NCBI GenBank assembly: GCA_033032175.1 | Contig: CM065312.1 | Location: forward strand, 3,596,001 to 3,660,000 | From: Saturnia japonica | Lineage: Eukaryota; Arthropoda; Insecta; Lepidoptera; Saturniidae | Direction: 5' to 3' | Length of the DNA stretch: 64,000 nucleotides | Shown here: positions 1-11,790 of the stretch, in pieces | How positions within the stretch are numbered: position 1 is the stretch's first letter | Layout: each line of letters starts with the position of its first letter | Position numbers and translations under genes: made by a program | Notes under the pieces: model-generated | Told to the model about the DNA's origin: nothing | Databases searched by the model: none | What the model saw: only the letters and a program-made list of their open reading frames with translations

Positions 1-1554
1 GAGCGATTAAAACTAACATTTATGGAATGCTGTTTAAAAATACGTAACTAATTTGTATACAGCCGAACAAATAATTTTATAATACTGGTGTTAGCGCTGG
101 TACACTTCTTTTTCTTAAACTAACCTACTGATTAGTCCAGACCACTTTCCCGTGTTGATTAAAATAGTAAAGGGACTCACAAGACTTTTCTGAAGTTTAT
201 GAGGCCTCCTCTTCATTTACAAATATTTCAGCACGCACCATGCAACTTTCACTAACTAATTTGGTAGCCTCCCATTCTGATTCAAAATCCGACTGAGACA
301 CCTGTGAGAGGATTAGAACTACCCATGTACATTTTTAACCTAAACAACTGGCACGAAATCCGTATATTACTGGTTTCCTAATAAATTCCTAACACAAATT
401 AAATAAAGTCATGTGGATTAATTCGGTCATCAGGTATGATTTTTTTTTACTATCGATTTTAAATTGTATAACACTCAGTTGCAGACCAGTACTCTACCAG
501 TTATGATAAAAATATCACAAGGTTTATATGTTTATTTAAATACTAGCTGGCCCCCAGACTTTGTACTGTGCTTTTTAATAGTAAATAACTCGACCATAGC
601 GAATCAGCTATTCCAATTTCCTCTAGAAAATGTTTGAAGGACATCTACGAACAAAATATGATAAGAATTACACATATTTATCGTCCGCACCTTGAATTCA
701 AAAATAAATTCAACAGAAAAAGCAATTTCAAATTTCACAAAATATTCCAATTTTCCCAGGAACTTTAAAAAAAATTCTTATCTGAAAATGTTATTTTGAT
801 AATAACTAAGATAAAAAAAGAATTAGCCAAATCAATACTGCCGTTGTTAAGTGATGTACATAATTTCATTTACATAGATAGATGATACATGCATGCGCTT
901 GATCTCAATTTAATCTGAGGACAAGCGAAAATGAGGCTGAAGACAGATCGCCCGGATCCTGATCCAGATATCTTTGCTTAAACACTTCCAAGATACTTAT
1001 CTGAATTTTGCACTGTAAATGAGGAAGCGAAATGCTTCTTGCGAATTAGGGGAATTTCCATTACATACAGATGAAAATCGTCACATTTAGTTATCCTGTA
1101 GTGGAACAATGTATCGTATAAATTGTTTCAATTCTTATAATACAATCTACATCTTGTTCGTTACTTTGTATATTACATTTTACCTACTCAGCTAACGAAA
1201 AAAAAAAAAAAAAACAATAGAATTCTAGATGCTCGCTACTACAAAATATATTTCTGTGTGTTTACAATATTGCACTGGAATGTCGCCGTGTACTGCTTTT
1301 ACAAATGCAGTTCCACCGCGGCCGCTCTCAGTTTTTCCCTAAAGTGGTCGTAAAATCTTTTTTAAGACTCATCTACCTAACTTCTCTTTGCATTTTAATT
1401 CATATTATATTTAATTAAATTTCATAAAAGTTGTTCATTGATATTTTAAACTAAAAAGGCCAATTAACATGCTCTTTACATTCCTCTCAGTATCTGAAGG
1501 AATTTTAGCAATCCATTATTTAATAATTAGTACCAATGGATTGTATTTTTAACC
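1..1554. other. Unannotated AT-rich DNA
   Basis: I see no gene here. There is an A-run at 1199-1215 and the word CCGCGGCCGC near 1316, but no frame or repeat pair. Confidence 0.6.
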
Positions 1555-1735
1555 CCTGATGCAAAAAGAGGATTGTTATAAATTTAACAAAACTACAGAT
1601 ATACATACATCTGTATGTGGTGTCGTAGCTCCCAAAATGATGAACCAATTTTGATTTAGTATTCATTGTTTGAAAGGTTACTTGATCGAGGATGTTCTTA
1701 GCTATGTTTCAAAAAATCTGTTCACCCTTATACAG
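1555..1735 (+). repeat. Dispersed repeat 'GTCGTAGCTCCCAAA'
   Basis: GGTGTCGTAGCTCCCAAAATGATGAACCAATTTTGATTTAG and TTGATCGAGGATGTTCTTAGCTATGTTTC is the pattern of a widespread lepidopteran repeat, as I recall it. There is no second copy in this window to compare with. Confidence 0.45.
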
Positions 1736-3559
1736 ATCATCAGCTCTTTAACGTTGATGAAGGGATGTGAATAACTTTCACAGATCTGATCGATTTCAAA
1801 TTTATGATCCTGTTACCTAATTTCTATTGGAAGAACATCAATCATCAATAAAGAACATGCATCATTTGCAATCCACCAAATTACATAAGATGCATCATAT
1901 TTGGGCTCATTGGAATGGTCTCAATAAATAGATTATTTGTTTCGTGGGGTTTAAAATTTGCTCCCACTTGGAGTTTGGTAAGACAGTTGTTGTAGTAATC
2001 TGCAATTATTGATGGCTGAAGGTTTATCAAATATTGAGCTTCTGATTGCGCTAGCGGATTATTCTAAATTTGTGAACATTTACTACAACCGATATGATAT
2101 AGATAGTCAATGACTAATACAGTAGTTTAATTACATTTATAATTTAAAAAAGAAACGATGTTTTCAGTGGAATATTGCATGCTCTATTTGTGATTAATGC
2201 GAAATATATTAAATCAAATGAAAAGGCCGATGAAAAAAAAGAACTCATAAACACTAAATATTTCATTCATTTGCTAAATGATTTCGTATTGTTTCATTGA
2301 AAAATAACCTTAAAAATACATACAAAACATATTGTCATAATATTTCAAAGAGAACTGGCCAAATATATGTGGGATATTGGCGAGTGAAATGATTTGGAAA
2401 TTGTTGATATTTCTTTAATTAATACGGCACGAAAAAATAAACATCTTAACTTCGTAAATCTTAGTAGACAGTTCTCTAGTGTTGCTACTTTTGAAAAAAA
2501 ACTCAATAATACCATCTTCAAAGGGTAAGCGTAAAAAATATACGAATTATAAAAACAAAACATATTATTCTAATTATTATTCCACATATATATGTGAAAT
2601 GACGACAGAAACATAACTCAACGTTTAGGATTTACAATGACTCGAATTTGTCACTCTGGGCGCTCGAGCCGTTTGAGCATTAAATCATTCATGAACATCC
2701 ATGGAAATTGCAATATTTATCAAAAAAGGACTACGTGACTTAAATCGTAACGTACCCTTCCGAGATTTATTACACACATTTTAAAATCTCACGTCAATTT
2801 CAATAAAAAATATTAATCAATTCTCCATTCTCAGTAAACGAAAGCTCATGAAAAAAGTAGTACATATTATAAAAACGTCGACAAAAGTGACGAGTCAATT
2901 AACAATAGCTGGTGATGCCCCATCTTGCAAATCTATTACCGAAAGTAAAGAAAGTTGATGGTAAACGTCTGGTAACCGTGCATATGAAAATGGCCTTCTA
3001 GTCAACGATTTCACTCCTTACTATGATATTGGATTTTTCAGACGAGGCACAAAGAGGTATATCTGCATGTTGACTACGACTGTCGATTAAATCTATCACC
3101 GATGGTCAGCGTTGTTTTTGTGGTGTACCGTACTTATTATCAGGTGCTGTATAATCGTTAATAATCGTAAATAAGCCTAACATTAGTCATTTTCTACCTG
3201 TCCCCTTCCTTTCCTTCTGGGCTACGCCCATGAATGCATTATCTGATCTGTATTCCCAGTGGATGATGATGGAAGGTTACAATTGTTTATGCAGATATTG
3301 CTTCAAAAGGATAATTTAAAAAATTGTAGATATTTGAATAAATATTATCACTATAAATAATTAATAATAGAAATGGACAAAAATTTGACGTATCGTATTT
3401 TAGACTTAATAAGACCAATATAAGTTTTTTTAGGTATTTAGTTATTCTTCTTAAGGTTGTTAATTTAAGAAGTATATTACGGATTAACCGCATAATACGT
3501 CCAAAGACCATCTCAATCAATTTTATCTGTCATAAGGTTATTAAAGGGTAGATTATTAT
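1736..3559. other. Unannotated AT-rich DNA
   Basis: The only frames are short and AT-driven (2345-2563, 3287-3520 on the minus strand) and have no recognisable content. Nothing else seen. Confidence 0.55.
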
Positions 3560-3755
3560 GTGAATGATAGTGATGTCTGTAGCAGTGTTGGCAGCCACTA
3601 AATAAAGATAAGTCCGGTTGAGTTTCTTGCCGGCTCTTCTCGAGAACTGGGATGTTTACAAAACCGGTAATAGTGTTTTGATGTTCATAAGTGTCTTTTA
3701 AAGATCTAAGTTGAATAAAGTACTTTTTGATTTTAACGTTAAATAAAATCAAAAT
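3560..3755 (+). mobile_element. Non-LTR 3' end (AGTTTCTTGCCGGCTCTTCTC type)
   Basis: GTCCGGTTGAGTTTCTTGCCGGCTCTTCTCGAGAACTGGGATG, a CCGGT block, and then AGTTGAATAAAGTACTTTTTGATTTTAAC form the widespread lepidopteran non-LTR/SINE 3' end. The element is recognised from the pattern; nothing coding is left. Confidence 0.65.
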
Positions 3756-4189
3756 ATACTTAATATCCGAAATTGTGTCACCAGAAACGATATATGTTAC
3801 TGTATATGCAGTCTACAAACGCATTCCAGATTGCTTTATTGAAAAACGCTCGCATTTTATTAAATTCCGATTTTCAGAAGCCCTGACAGATATTCGAAGT
3901 GGCTAACACTTGTCAAGTCTCGATAGTTCGCCCAAATGAAGCTCTTTACCATTAGCTTGGAAAAAATACTTTTTATTTCAATTTAACCTAGTCAGATTAC
4001 GTTACTCTCTGATTAATGGAATTTCAGTATAATTACTAGTTTGTGTTATGTAAGATTCGAAAAAAATATGTGAACTTACGTACGTATGTAGGAAGAAATA
4101 CTTCTTTGGCGTAGCAAAACGAAAGTTACTACAAAAAATGTATGCCGCGTGCCAAAAATATTATGAAGTTAGTCATTAATGAAAATTAT

Positions 4190-4505
4190 ATGAATTCATT
4201 TAAAGTGAGATGTTGTGGTTTTTATTTTTAATTCTAAAATTTAGGTTTTTTGACCCTATATTGTATAATATTGATGGCATTTTACGTGATATAGTTTGGT
4301 TATTGTGCATAAGTGAATTGGATTATAAATGTGAAGCAGAAAACATGCATAAGGGATGTTTTAAAAACGCCCTAGATAGCTCTGACAATAAAGCCACCAT
4401 CTTGTCAGAAAATTTGTATGTAGGAAAATTTTACGAAGGCTTAAAAACATTGACACTGGCAAGTGCTTTTTACGGCGCCAAAACAAGAAGAAGAAAATAA
4501 TAAGA
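4190..4505 (+). repeat. 'KFYEG' dispersed family, copy 1
   Basis: The copy holds an open frame (4210-4500) whose second half reads LDSSDNKATILSENLYVGKF, then YEGLKTLTLASAFYGAKTRR. The minus-strand copy at 54304-54640 encodes nearly the same peptide (SSDKGATILSQ, YIGKFYEG, NTLTLASAFCGAKTRR). Partial copies lie at 51340-51500 and 32035-32090. A short mobile element of unknown class is the simplest reading; whether the frame is ever translated is not known. Confidence 0.65.
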
Positions 4506-4554
4506 TAATAATAAAAATGACTATTTATACTCCGTTAAATTATTTTTACACAAT

Positions 4555-4625
4555 AAAAAAGTGAACTTCATCATGTCGTACTTCCGTCACATGATGCTCG
4601 CGCAGCTTTCAATGATAATTATTAA
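4555..4625 (+). repeat. 'TTCATCATGTCGCACTTCCG' dispersed family (several copies)
   Basis: CTTCATCATGTCGTACTTCCGTCACATGATGCTCGCGCAGC here returns at 6607-6690 (best copy), 27113-27180, 33640-33690 and 48463-48505, each followed by a stretch like TTTACC(G/C)TCTACTAAA. A linked piece, GCGCGTGAGAAGTTATACTTCTTTGGC, is at 27620 and in diverged form at 4085. It is a dispersed element of unknown class. Confidence 0.55.
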
Positions 4626-4969
4626 GAAAAGAAATATAACTTAAAAAAAAAACATTGATTTTAAATTTATCTTACATCAATGTCTCTGGTTCTCCCGCAC
4701 CTTTGATAGCTTAATTAATTAGTTATCAGCTTATAAAACGGGAATAAGCCACTTGTAATTATTATACAAACTATTATTTAAAACCTCCTTTTAACATTGA
4801 AAAGTATATTTTCTGAAAACTTTAAAATATTTATATATTTATTTGTAACCGTTAAACAGTTGAAATTGAATGCTCATGGCAATGAAATATAGAACTTTGA
4901 ACACCGAATCGTAAACTTCATCTAACCTATCTAACCGTTATTTGAGATACTAAAGATAAACAAATATAA

Positions 4970-5330
4970 CCTTTTGTCCTTACTTTTTTTCAATAACCAA
5001 TCAATGGATTGTTATTCGTATCCATATAATATAATATACATATTACAAATATTATATACTAATCGGGGATAGTAAACTCAGATATGTTATAGAAAACGGC
5101 CGTAATTCTATCCTTATATACTTACTTTCGTTTCAATAACCTATTAATGGATAGTATTTCATATCTACGTAATATATCCATATCCTTTAACTTGAATAGA
5201 TAAAAGGGAATCCGATACCTCTTTTAAGTGAATGATAGTTATTACTTAGTACAAATATGTACGAATCAGGGATAGTCATCTCAGATATGTTATTGAAAAC
5301 GGCCGATAGTTGTCAATTGTTATCTGTAAG
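4970..5330 (+). repeat. Degenerate internal duplication
   Basis: The block AATCGGGGATAGTAAACTCAGATATGTTATAGAAAACGGCCG at 5061 returns at 5264 in diverged form. CCTTA..CTTACTTT..TTCAATAACC..AATGGAT at 4978 returns at 5112. The two periods (about 203 and 142 bp) differ, so this is a rearranged tandem array. Confidence 0.6.
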
Positions 5331-5682
5331 TAACAGCGGAGCATATTAGTTCTTAGTTAAAATCACAAAGAAAATACTCAATAATCTCATCTTGGTTAGC
5401 CAAAAATAATAGTTTTAGCTTTTTTAACGTATTTCGTTTTTAATAAAGTGGTCACAAAAAGTAAGTTTAAATGGAATATTCTTTATTCGAGTGACTAGAA
5501 CATAACTTTATATGAAAATCTTAACTGCTCTTTATATTTATCACAGTAATCTCAGAACTCATACTTAAAAAAAAAAAAAAAAAACAAATATTACTTATAT
5601 AAAAACTACTTAATGTTTCTACGTCACAGGCGTACAATTTCTCTTACATACGCACAAGTCATAGTTTTTCTTCATACACAGG

Positions 5683-5807
5683 GTGTTTGTTATAAATCTC
5701 TCGTGACAGGTTTCAGTTACGGCGGCGTGTATCAAGCAACAACGGGCATAAATCATAGGAACGCACCCTTTTTGTGGGTTCACATAGAAGAGAATGCGAG
5801 AAAATGA
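5683..5807 (+). CDS. Weak candidate terminal exon
   Basis: A good acceptor (TTTTTCTTCATACACAG|G) is followed by 41 open codons (GVCYKSLVTGFSYGGVYQAT, then TGINHRNAPFLWVHIEENAR) up to TGA at 5805. The base composition is richer in GC than the flanks. No family is recognised, no partner exon was found, and a chance frame of this length is quite possible. It may equally be part of an unrecognised repeat. Confidence 0.2.
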
Positions 5808-6135
5808 ACAATCATTGCCGTTTTTCTGCTATAAGTAAGTGTTTCGGTATTTAGTAGTGTATGTTGTTTTTGTTTGTGCCTTTCATTTTCTTCTATACTC
5901 GAATGATTGATGATAATTTTATTTAGTCTTATTCATTACATTTAGGATTTCAATTTATCTATATATAACCGTTATTATTATTATTAGTAAATCACATATA
6001 GTGAGATATAAACAAAATTGGTTCGTACACAAAATATTTGCTGATTCTTTCCTGGGACAATATTTGTATTTATTGACAAATATTTTTTATTTTATATACT
6101 TAGATATTTTAAAATTTTAATTAGTAACATCTATG

Positions 6136-6483
6136 TTAATACGTGAAGTAAAAGCTTTCGGTACCTATTTAAGCGTATTGCGTGCACGGAAGACTGTGAG
6201 ATTTGGCATGGTTAAAGTTTATATGGAGAAGGAGTGCAGAAAGCTAAAATTCATCTATTATATATGTTACTAATATATTAAATAAAAAATTTAATACTGC
6301 GAATCTTAAAACGACCAGTGCCATTGAACTTAGACCCCCAAAATATTGATATTGTCACTCAACGAAAAGTGACAGCAAGTAATGTAGATAATACTCATTA
6401 TTTATGAATACTGTAAATGTCAAACAGAAAAAAGTCTATGATCAAAAAGTTGCTGGTCGAATCTCGAGCTTAGGCCGATCACT
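6136..6483 (+). repeat. 340-bp dispersed repeat, copy 1 (TTAATACGTGAAG)
   Basis: Starts TTAATACGTGAAGTAAAAGCTTTCGG, with AGCGTATTGCGTGCACGGAAGAC and AAGTTTATATGGAGAAGGAG inside, and ends near GGTCGAATC..CCGATCA. It aligns over its whole length with 36904-37246 in the same orientation. No open reading frame and no terminal inverted repeat are seen; class unknown. Confidence 0.8.
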
Positions 6484-6699
6484 AGTTTGTTTAAAAGCTT
6501 GCATAAATAATCAACTAATTATTTCAAAATTAAATCAAGGACCGTTAATTTGTTTATAGGTATTAGAAAAGTCAGTAAAATGAATTTACATCATTATCAC
6601 TGATGGCTTACTTCATCATGTCGCACTTCCGTTACATGACGCGTGCGCAGCTCTTTATTTTACCCTCTACTAAAATCGCAATAATAACTATAACTTCAA

Positions 6700-7544
6700 A
6701 ATATATGCTAAAGTATGACTGCAAAGCTCCTTTATCTACAAGCACGACAGTAAAAGAACTAATATAAAGTCTCATTCGGATGTCCACTTTCAAGAAACTA
6801 TTACTTCAAATAGGGGCACTTGACAAAATCCTTCGAACGGCCATTTTAAAACGGAAACTGAGCTATCCAAACGACGTACACGTGCCAAAAGATGTTTTAC
6901 GTCTTTGGCGTGAAATAAATATAATATACGGAATACTAACTGAAAAAAAAAAATGGCACAGTTGAGCTATAATGAATACGAGCCAAATATCTTAACATGG
7001 TTCACGTAGGATACGTATTAAGATAAACTGACACGCAGTCGACATGTTTGGCGAGCAACGTTATTGGTGATAATACGTAGAATTTTTTGCACGCCTCGTA
7101 CATCTCTACCACAACCAATTGGGACTTATACGATAATATGAGTAAATATATTTCAAGAAAACAGTTCAAATACTCGATCTCATATTCCGTAAAAAATTAT
7201 ATTGTTTTGCTATAAAAAAAACTGTTTGAAAAAAATTTCACTTGGACATCCGGTTTTTTTTCACAGTGTGGTTAAAGTAAATCCCGAAAAATGGAGTTAC
7301 CTATTTAATATCAATAGCCTAGTACCTGTAGCTTATTAATTAAAGAAAAAAAAACACTATTTATTTGGATCTAAAATTAAAGTTTATTTTGTTATGTTAT
7401 CTAAATAATAGAAATAAGTCAATGGTGCGACTTGTTTTTTTGTTCTTAAAAATCAAATTAGTGGTCTGAGGCGTGCACTTTTATATTTTCTAAACTTTTT
7501 TATTTAGCAGCATGGCAAGGTAACTGAATTTGATTGTAAGCACA
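6700..7544. other. Unannotated DNA
   Basis: A 61-codon frame (6780-6965, MSTFKKLLLQIGALDKILRT...) is present but matches no family I know and has no supporting signals. The rest is AT-rich with runs of A and T. Confidence 0.45.
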
Positions 7545-7700
7545 GTACAATCCCAAAACTAAAGTGACTACCGACAAATCGACAATCCATCGACGGTGGT
7601 CGCTGTCGCCATCCTGCAAGTCTCACAGCCGCTGGATAAACGCTAGTTGATACCGAAATGCGAAAATGTACTTGGAGGTCGCGACCCAGTTAGGTACAGG
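7545..7700 (-). mobile_element. LINE 3' UTR relic
   Basis: On the minus strand: GACTTGCAGGATGGCGACAGCGACCACCGTCGATGGATTGTCG, then ATTGTACTGTGCTTACAATC, the diverged tail of the same LINE family as 51985-52145 and 12690-12800. Confidence 0.6.
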
Positions 7701-7944
7701 TACATTCATTTTTATTAACATTTTCTTCAAAGTAATGCTATCTGTTAGGCATTAAGGCAACGTCGGAAGGAAAAAACATAACTGAAGTAAATATGCATTT
7801 TTTTTAGTCTCATAAATCGAGCTTATGACTCCCCTACATCACTTTTCTCTGTTTCTCTTAGTTTCAGATTTCACTATACAATCTCATCTCAAAAATTAAA
7901 CCTGTGTATACTGTATCACAAAGTTTTGTAGAATTTTTGTCGTA

Positions 7945-8605
7945 TAACAGTATTGTAGCACATTATTTTCAACTTTTTCAAAACGTTTAGACAGTACATA
8001 ACTTATAAAGCAGCCAAGCGGCACTTTGACTGGGTATTGAAATTATTTATATAAGGGTTTTTTTTTTAAACTTACAAATACATATACTATCCTAGATTAT
8101 TTTCTAGATCTTTAGGGATTTAAAAATATTGTACCTACTACATTACTCTTTCCTGTATTAAGCTATTTGATCCATGCATGCTGATAAAGCGCCTAAAGGA
8201 AGTAAAATTACTTGTGGTGGGATTTCCATAAAATTTAAATATATACATATTTTCCTATACTATTTGGTAGAACGTTTAGCGTAGAACAATATCGTACTAA
8301 AGTATTTTCACCTATTTTAAACCGTTTAATAAATGCGCAACGTTAATTCAACTAAAAGCCATATTTATAACTAAAATATTTTTATTTTTATTTCTATATA
8401 AGTTATACTTATGCTATTACAAATTGTTTTGTAGGTATTTAAGCGATGAAAAATATTGTAATATATTATTTTCACCTTTTGAAAACCGTTTGATCAGCGC
8501 ATGCCGATAAAGCGATCAAACGCGGACAAAATAATACTACAGTATATTATTTTCATCTATTTGACAGTTTGGTCAGCGTATGTCGATATAGAAGCGAAAC
8601 GACAT
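7945..8605 (+). repeat. Degenerate tandem repeat, about five units
   Basis: A motif of about 70 bases (ATATTGTA..TATTATTTTCACCTTTT..AAACCGTTTGATCAGCGCATGCCGATAAAGCG) recurs, with much change, near 7945, 8125, 8285, 8450 and 8535. The best conserved pair is 8450-8605. The spacing is about 160-175 bp, then 80 bp, so the basic unit may be about 80-85 bp. Confidence 0.6.
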
Positions 8606-9240
8606 GTTTCTCCGACCTAGTTTACAAATGGACCCTAATATTCATTATTATATACCCTAATAAAAAAATAACCTATAACCATCAGGAAGAAAGTAGCTTT
8701 CTATTAGTGAAAGAATTTTGAGAATCAGATATTAGTAGTTTCAGAGATTACCCCAACATACCACACTCACAAAAAAACTTGATTTATAATAGTAATATAA
8801 ATAAAGATTAAATCATCTTTCATTATTATTAACTTATAATTTATATATTAAACTTAAAACTAACTTATACTAAACTAAAACTTTAGTAGATGTTAAAACA
8901 CTTCATGTTTAGTATTTATTTACTTTAAACACAGCGCAAGATACAACTCTCTGGACATTGAGTGAAAATCAGCGCTCGAGTACTCAACCCCTCCAGCATA
9001 TATGTATGCTGACTCGAGGCCCATTTGCTACACACACATGTATTCCATTAATTATTAAGTTTTCTTTATTTTCTTTTTATTTATCATTCTTTTTATTAAT
9101 TTGTCATTTTGTTTTGTTTTGTTTGTGTAATAAATAAATATGTTTTCTTTCTTTTTTTCTTTTTGCTATTTAAAAATAGGGTAAATATAGATTTCAAACA
9201 CACACCAAAAGACCTATAATAAATTTTCATATCTGACAAA
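8606..9240. other. Unannotated DNA with an unclassified GC-richer block
   Basis: 8930-9030 (AAGATACAACTCTCTGGAC, GCTCGAGTACTCAACCCCTCC) looks like part of an old retroelement tail, followed by T-rich sequence and AATAAATAAATA. This is not certain. Confidence 0.4.
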
Positions 9241-9324
9241 ATATCCGACTAAAGTATAAGTTCGCCGGACACCGTAACTGTAAATCTCGAAGTTCAACAC
9301 GACCGACACAGAAAGAACTACTAA

Positions 9325-9361
9325 CGAACCGTGTCACGCCAGATGGTGCCTCGTTTTATAC
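9325..9361 (-). promoter_or_regulatory. Possible TATA core promoter
   Basis: On the minus strand GGCCGTATAAAACGAGGC has a TATA box (9354-9360). It stands in a GC-richer stretch running to about 9250, with a possible start site about 30 bases on (ACGGTTCGTTAG). It could be an LTR or transposon promoter as easily as a host one. No linked gene is seen. Confidence 0.25.
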
Positions 9362-9589
9362 GGCCATTCTAACTTCTCCCAACGTATAAAGAGAAGCACG
9401 TGGAAATTATGTCTCCTGTATTATAGTGCAATGGCAAATCATACGAAAATATTGTAAGCAAAATTCGCGTCAGCTGGGAACTTATTTTTCATAGACATTT
9501 ATTCTAAACAAGCGGCACCCCGCGGCTCCGCACGCTCTTATTGAACAGTGATGATTTTTGTCTCGTAGTTTTATTTTTAACTTACATAA

Positions 9590-9930
9590 CATAATATTGT
9601 CAACGCTTATAGCAATAGAGGAATATATACTTCCAGTGTAAAAAAAATCATCAAAATCGATTTAAAATTGATATAGCAATATTTGTTTCTACAATTCCTT
9701 AAAGTATTATTGATGATTCTTATAGCATTACAATTATGGAAAGACATTTGTTTCTCATCTATAATTTTCATCAAAATCGACTAAGAATTAATAAAAACCA
9801 CATTTAAAGTTATATTGACAATTCTTATAGCCTTTCATTCGACTTATAGGAATCGGTCAAGTTTGAGTTCAATCCGGACGTACGTACAGACAGACAGTCA
9901 AATTTTTTTGGTATATTTGCGATCAGTCTT
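9590..9930 (+). repeat. Diverged duplicate with CAGACAGACAG end
   Basis: TTTTCATCAAAATCGACTAAGAATTAAT...ATTGACAATTCTTATAGC at 9766-9830 repeats 9648-9730 in diverged form. It runs into CGACTTATAGGAATCGGTCAAGTTTGAG and TACAGACAGACAG. It looks like an old repeat; class unknown. Confidence 0.45.
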
Positions 9931-10069
9931 TTGGTAGAATGTCTATCAAGAATTTTGATTAAAAAAAAACACATTGCATTTATAGACAGAACTACATATA
10001 AATTAATAAGACATTATTTGGAATATATCTATCACACTTTGCAATACTGTGAAGCGGCCAGTGTGTTCC

Positions 10070-10260
10070 TTCCTTTATGGTATCAGGTCATTCAAAGATA
10101 AAGTGAAGAGAGATTTGAGCAGGCCTGCACGTAGATCTCTCGGTGGCCACCGTTATATTTGGATTGAAATATGGTCACAATCAGGTACAGCTCTGTCACT
10201 TTGTGTACTATAATGAAAATGATAATTGCCAGTGCTGGGTCGTTTCTGATTTTCGTAAAA
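10070..10260 (+). mobile_element. LINE 3' UTR relic
   Basis: AAAGTGAAGAGAGATTTGAGCAGGCCTGCACGTAGATCTCTCGGTGGCCACCGT is the tail of the same LINE family as at 48525 and 49180. It is followed by TACAGCTCTGTCACTTTGTG. No coding sequence is retained. Confidence 0.65.
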
Positions 10261-11016
10261 CGAAACGAAACGCTTTTTTACACTCAAGGAACCGTTCTTA
10301 GAAACGGTTATAAAAAACGGTTTTTTTCTTAAGTTCGAGAACAAACTGTACTGTAAAAGCGAACATATAACGTTGACCCAAAAAAAAAAAAATTTATTCG
10401 TTCCTTCATTTTTGTCTTTTCTTTTACAACCAAATTTGTATTGTATATCTTTAGTAAAGTAATAAGATTCACTATAGCTTATTTGTTACTTCAAAATTAA
10501 AGTAGTTTCTTGTAACAGTTTACTGTTCAATCAATTAAAGTCCTTATACCAATGACTATAGATCTGGTCTATCAAAAACGGTCTCGTTCCTTTTTAAACT
10601 TGTTGTTAAATAGAGAAATAGTTCGTTCGTTTCTCATAGAAGAACTGCATATTAAAAGTGTTTTTAAACGAAACGCTCAGTACTAATAATTACTTACTAG
10701 CGATGTAAATAATTATAAGCTGATTTGTGCTCTAAAAAATACTAACATTAATTTGCTAATTTAAATGTCCCTTTTATTTTGAAGGTTATAAGGTGTAGTT
10801 CCAATGAACTGTATTAACTCACCTGAAAATACGTGTTTTCATTTATCAAAGGCATTAAAACTGCTACATATTCATTAATCACCTTGTCTAAAATTAAATT
10901 AATTAATTTCAATATTAATTAGAATTCAATCTCCCATTTTCTGTTGTAAATTATTTTAAGTATTATATTATATTTTAAATATTGTATTATATTAAGTAAT
11001 TTACTTTTAAATTGAG

Positions 11017-11290
11017 CAATGATGGCTCAGTGGTAGCGACTAAAGACACCGTGTCGATTAACGTGAGTTCGAATCCCTGTAATGAGTCTGAGATATCGGT
11101 GAAGAAAAACATAGTGATGAAACCATAATATGGTGGAAGGTAAATTTCTAATGCCGCCTGGCTAGTTACCACTCTCAAGATGAAAGCCAATCACATATAT
11201 AGGCTTAGCGTGTCCACCATCTTGGGTTAATATCGTCACATGACATCAGGTGAGATTTTGTGTATAAGGCTGAATACCATATAGAATTTA
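11017..11290 (+). mobile_element. SINE (family B), tRNA-derived head, LINE-like tail
   Basis: The head GATGGCTCAGTGGTAGCGACTAA..GTGAGTTCGAATCCCTG carries an A-box-like and a B-box (GTTCGAATCC) RNA polymerase III promoter. The body GATATCGGTGAAGAAAAACATAGTGATGAAACC and the tail ATATCGTCACATGACATCAGGTGAGATTTTG follow. The tail resembles that of the LINE at 39885-39930, as in SINEs that use a partner LINE's machinery. It is not a true tRNA gene, since no acceptor stem closes. Confidence 0.8.
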
Positions 11291-11725
11291 AAAAAACAGC
11301 ATTGAAAAGACCTACTCGAATTTCAAAATAAACTGTTTAATAAGTGCTAATGTGCTCAAAGATGGAACACGTTAAGCCGAAGGTAGGCTCGGAAGCTTAG
11401 CAGAAGTAACGATAGGTGATTGTTTACAGGTCATAAACTTATAAAATACAAATAATAGATCGTTTTGGGCGTCAAATAGGTCCCATTTCACTTAACACTT
11501 CATAGATTTGAATTATAAACTTTTGGATAACTACACATATACGAAATTCAACACATCAAAAGGGCTTCCAATTAGATGTATTGGAACATTTAGAGATACA
11601 AAAATACAATAATAATAAATATACACCGTTGAACGAACAAATAAACGAGTCGTATTCGCCACTACTAAAAGTAAGGATGGATGGTATAAATAGTACATAA
11701 CCCGCGAAACGCTAAACCTCACCTA

Positions 11726-11790
11726 AGCTCGGTGAAGCTGTCAAAGCCATTACCGGCTCCAGGGCCCTCAAGGCTAGGAGAATAGAGAAA
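11726..11790 (+). mobile_element. Short LINE 3' end fragment
   Basis: CTCGGTGAAGCTGTCAAAGCC..GGCTCCAGGGCCCTCAAGGCTAGG is a diverged copy of the tail at 25830-25880 (minus strand: CCGGTGAAGCTGTAAAAGCC..AGGGCCCCTAAGGCTAAC). It ends in an A-rich stretch. Confidence 0.5.

Noticed and set aside
1308..1330. CCACCGCGGCCGCTCTC resembles a cloning-vector polylinker
   Set aside because: Similarity covers only about 15 bases and flanks are ordinary AT-rich DNA; no further vector sequence is present.
11017..11090. Possible tRNA gene on the plus strand
   Set aside because: It is followed by a SINE body shared with 22190-22490, and no cloverleaf can be completed.
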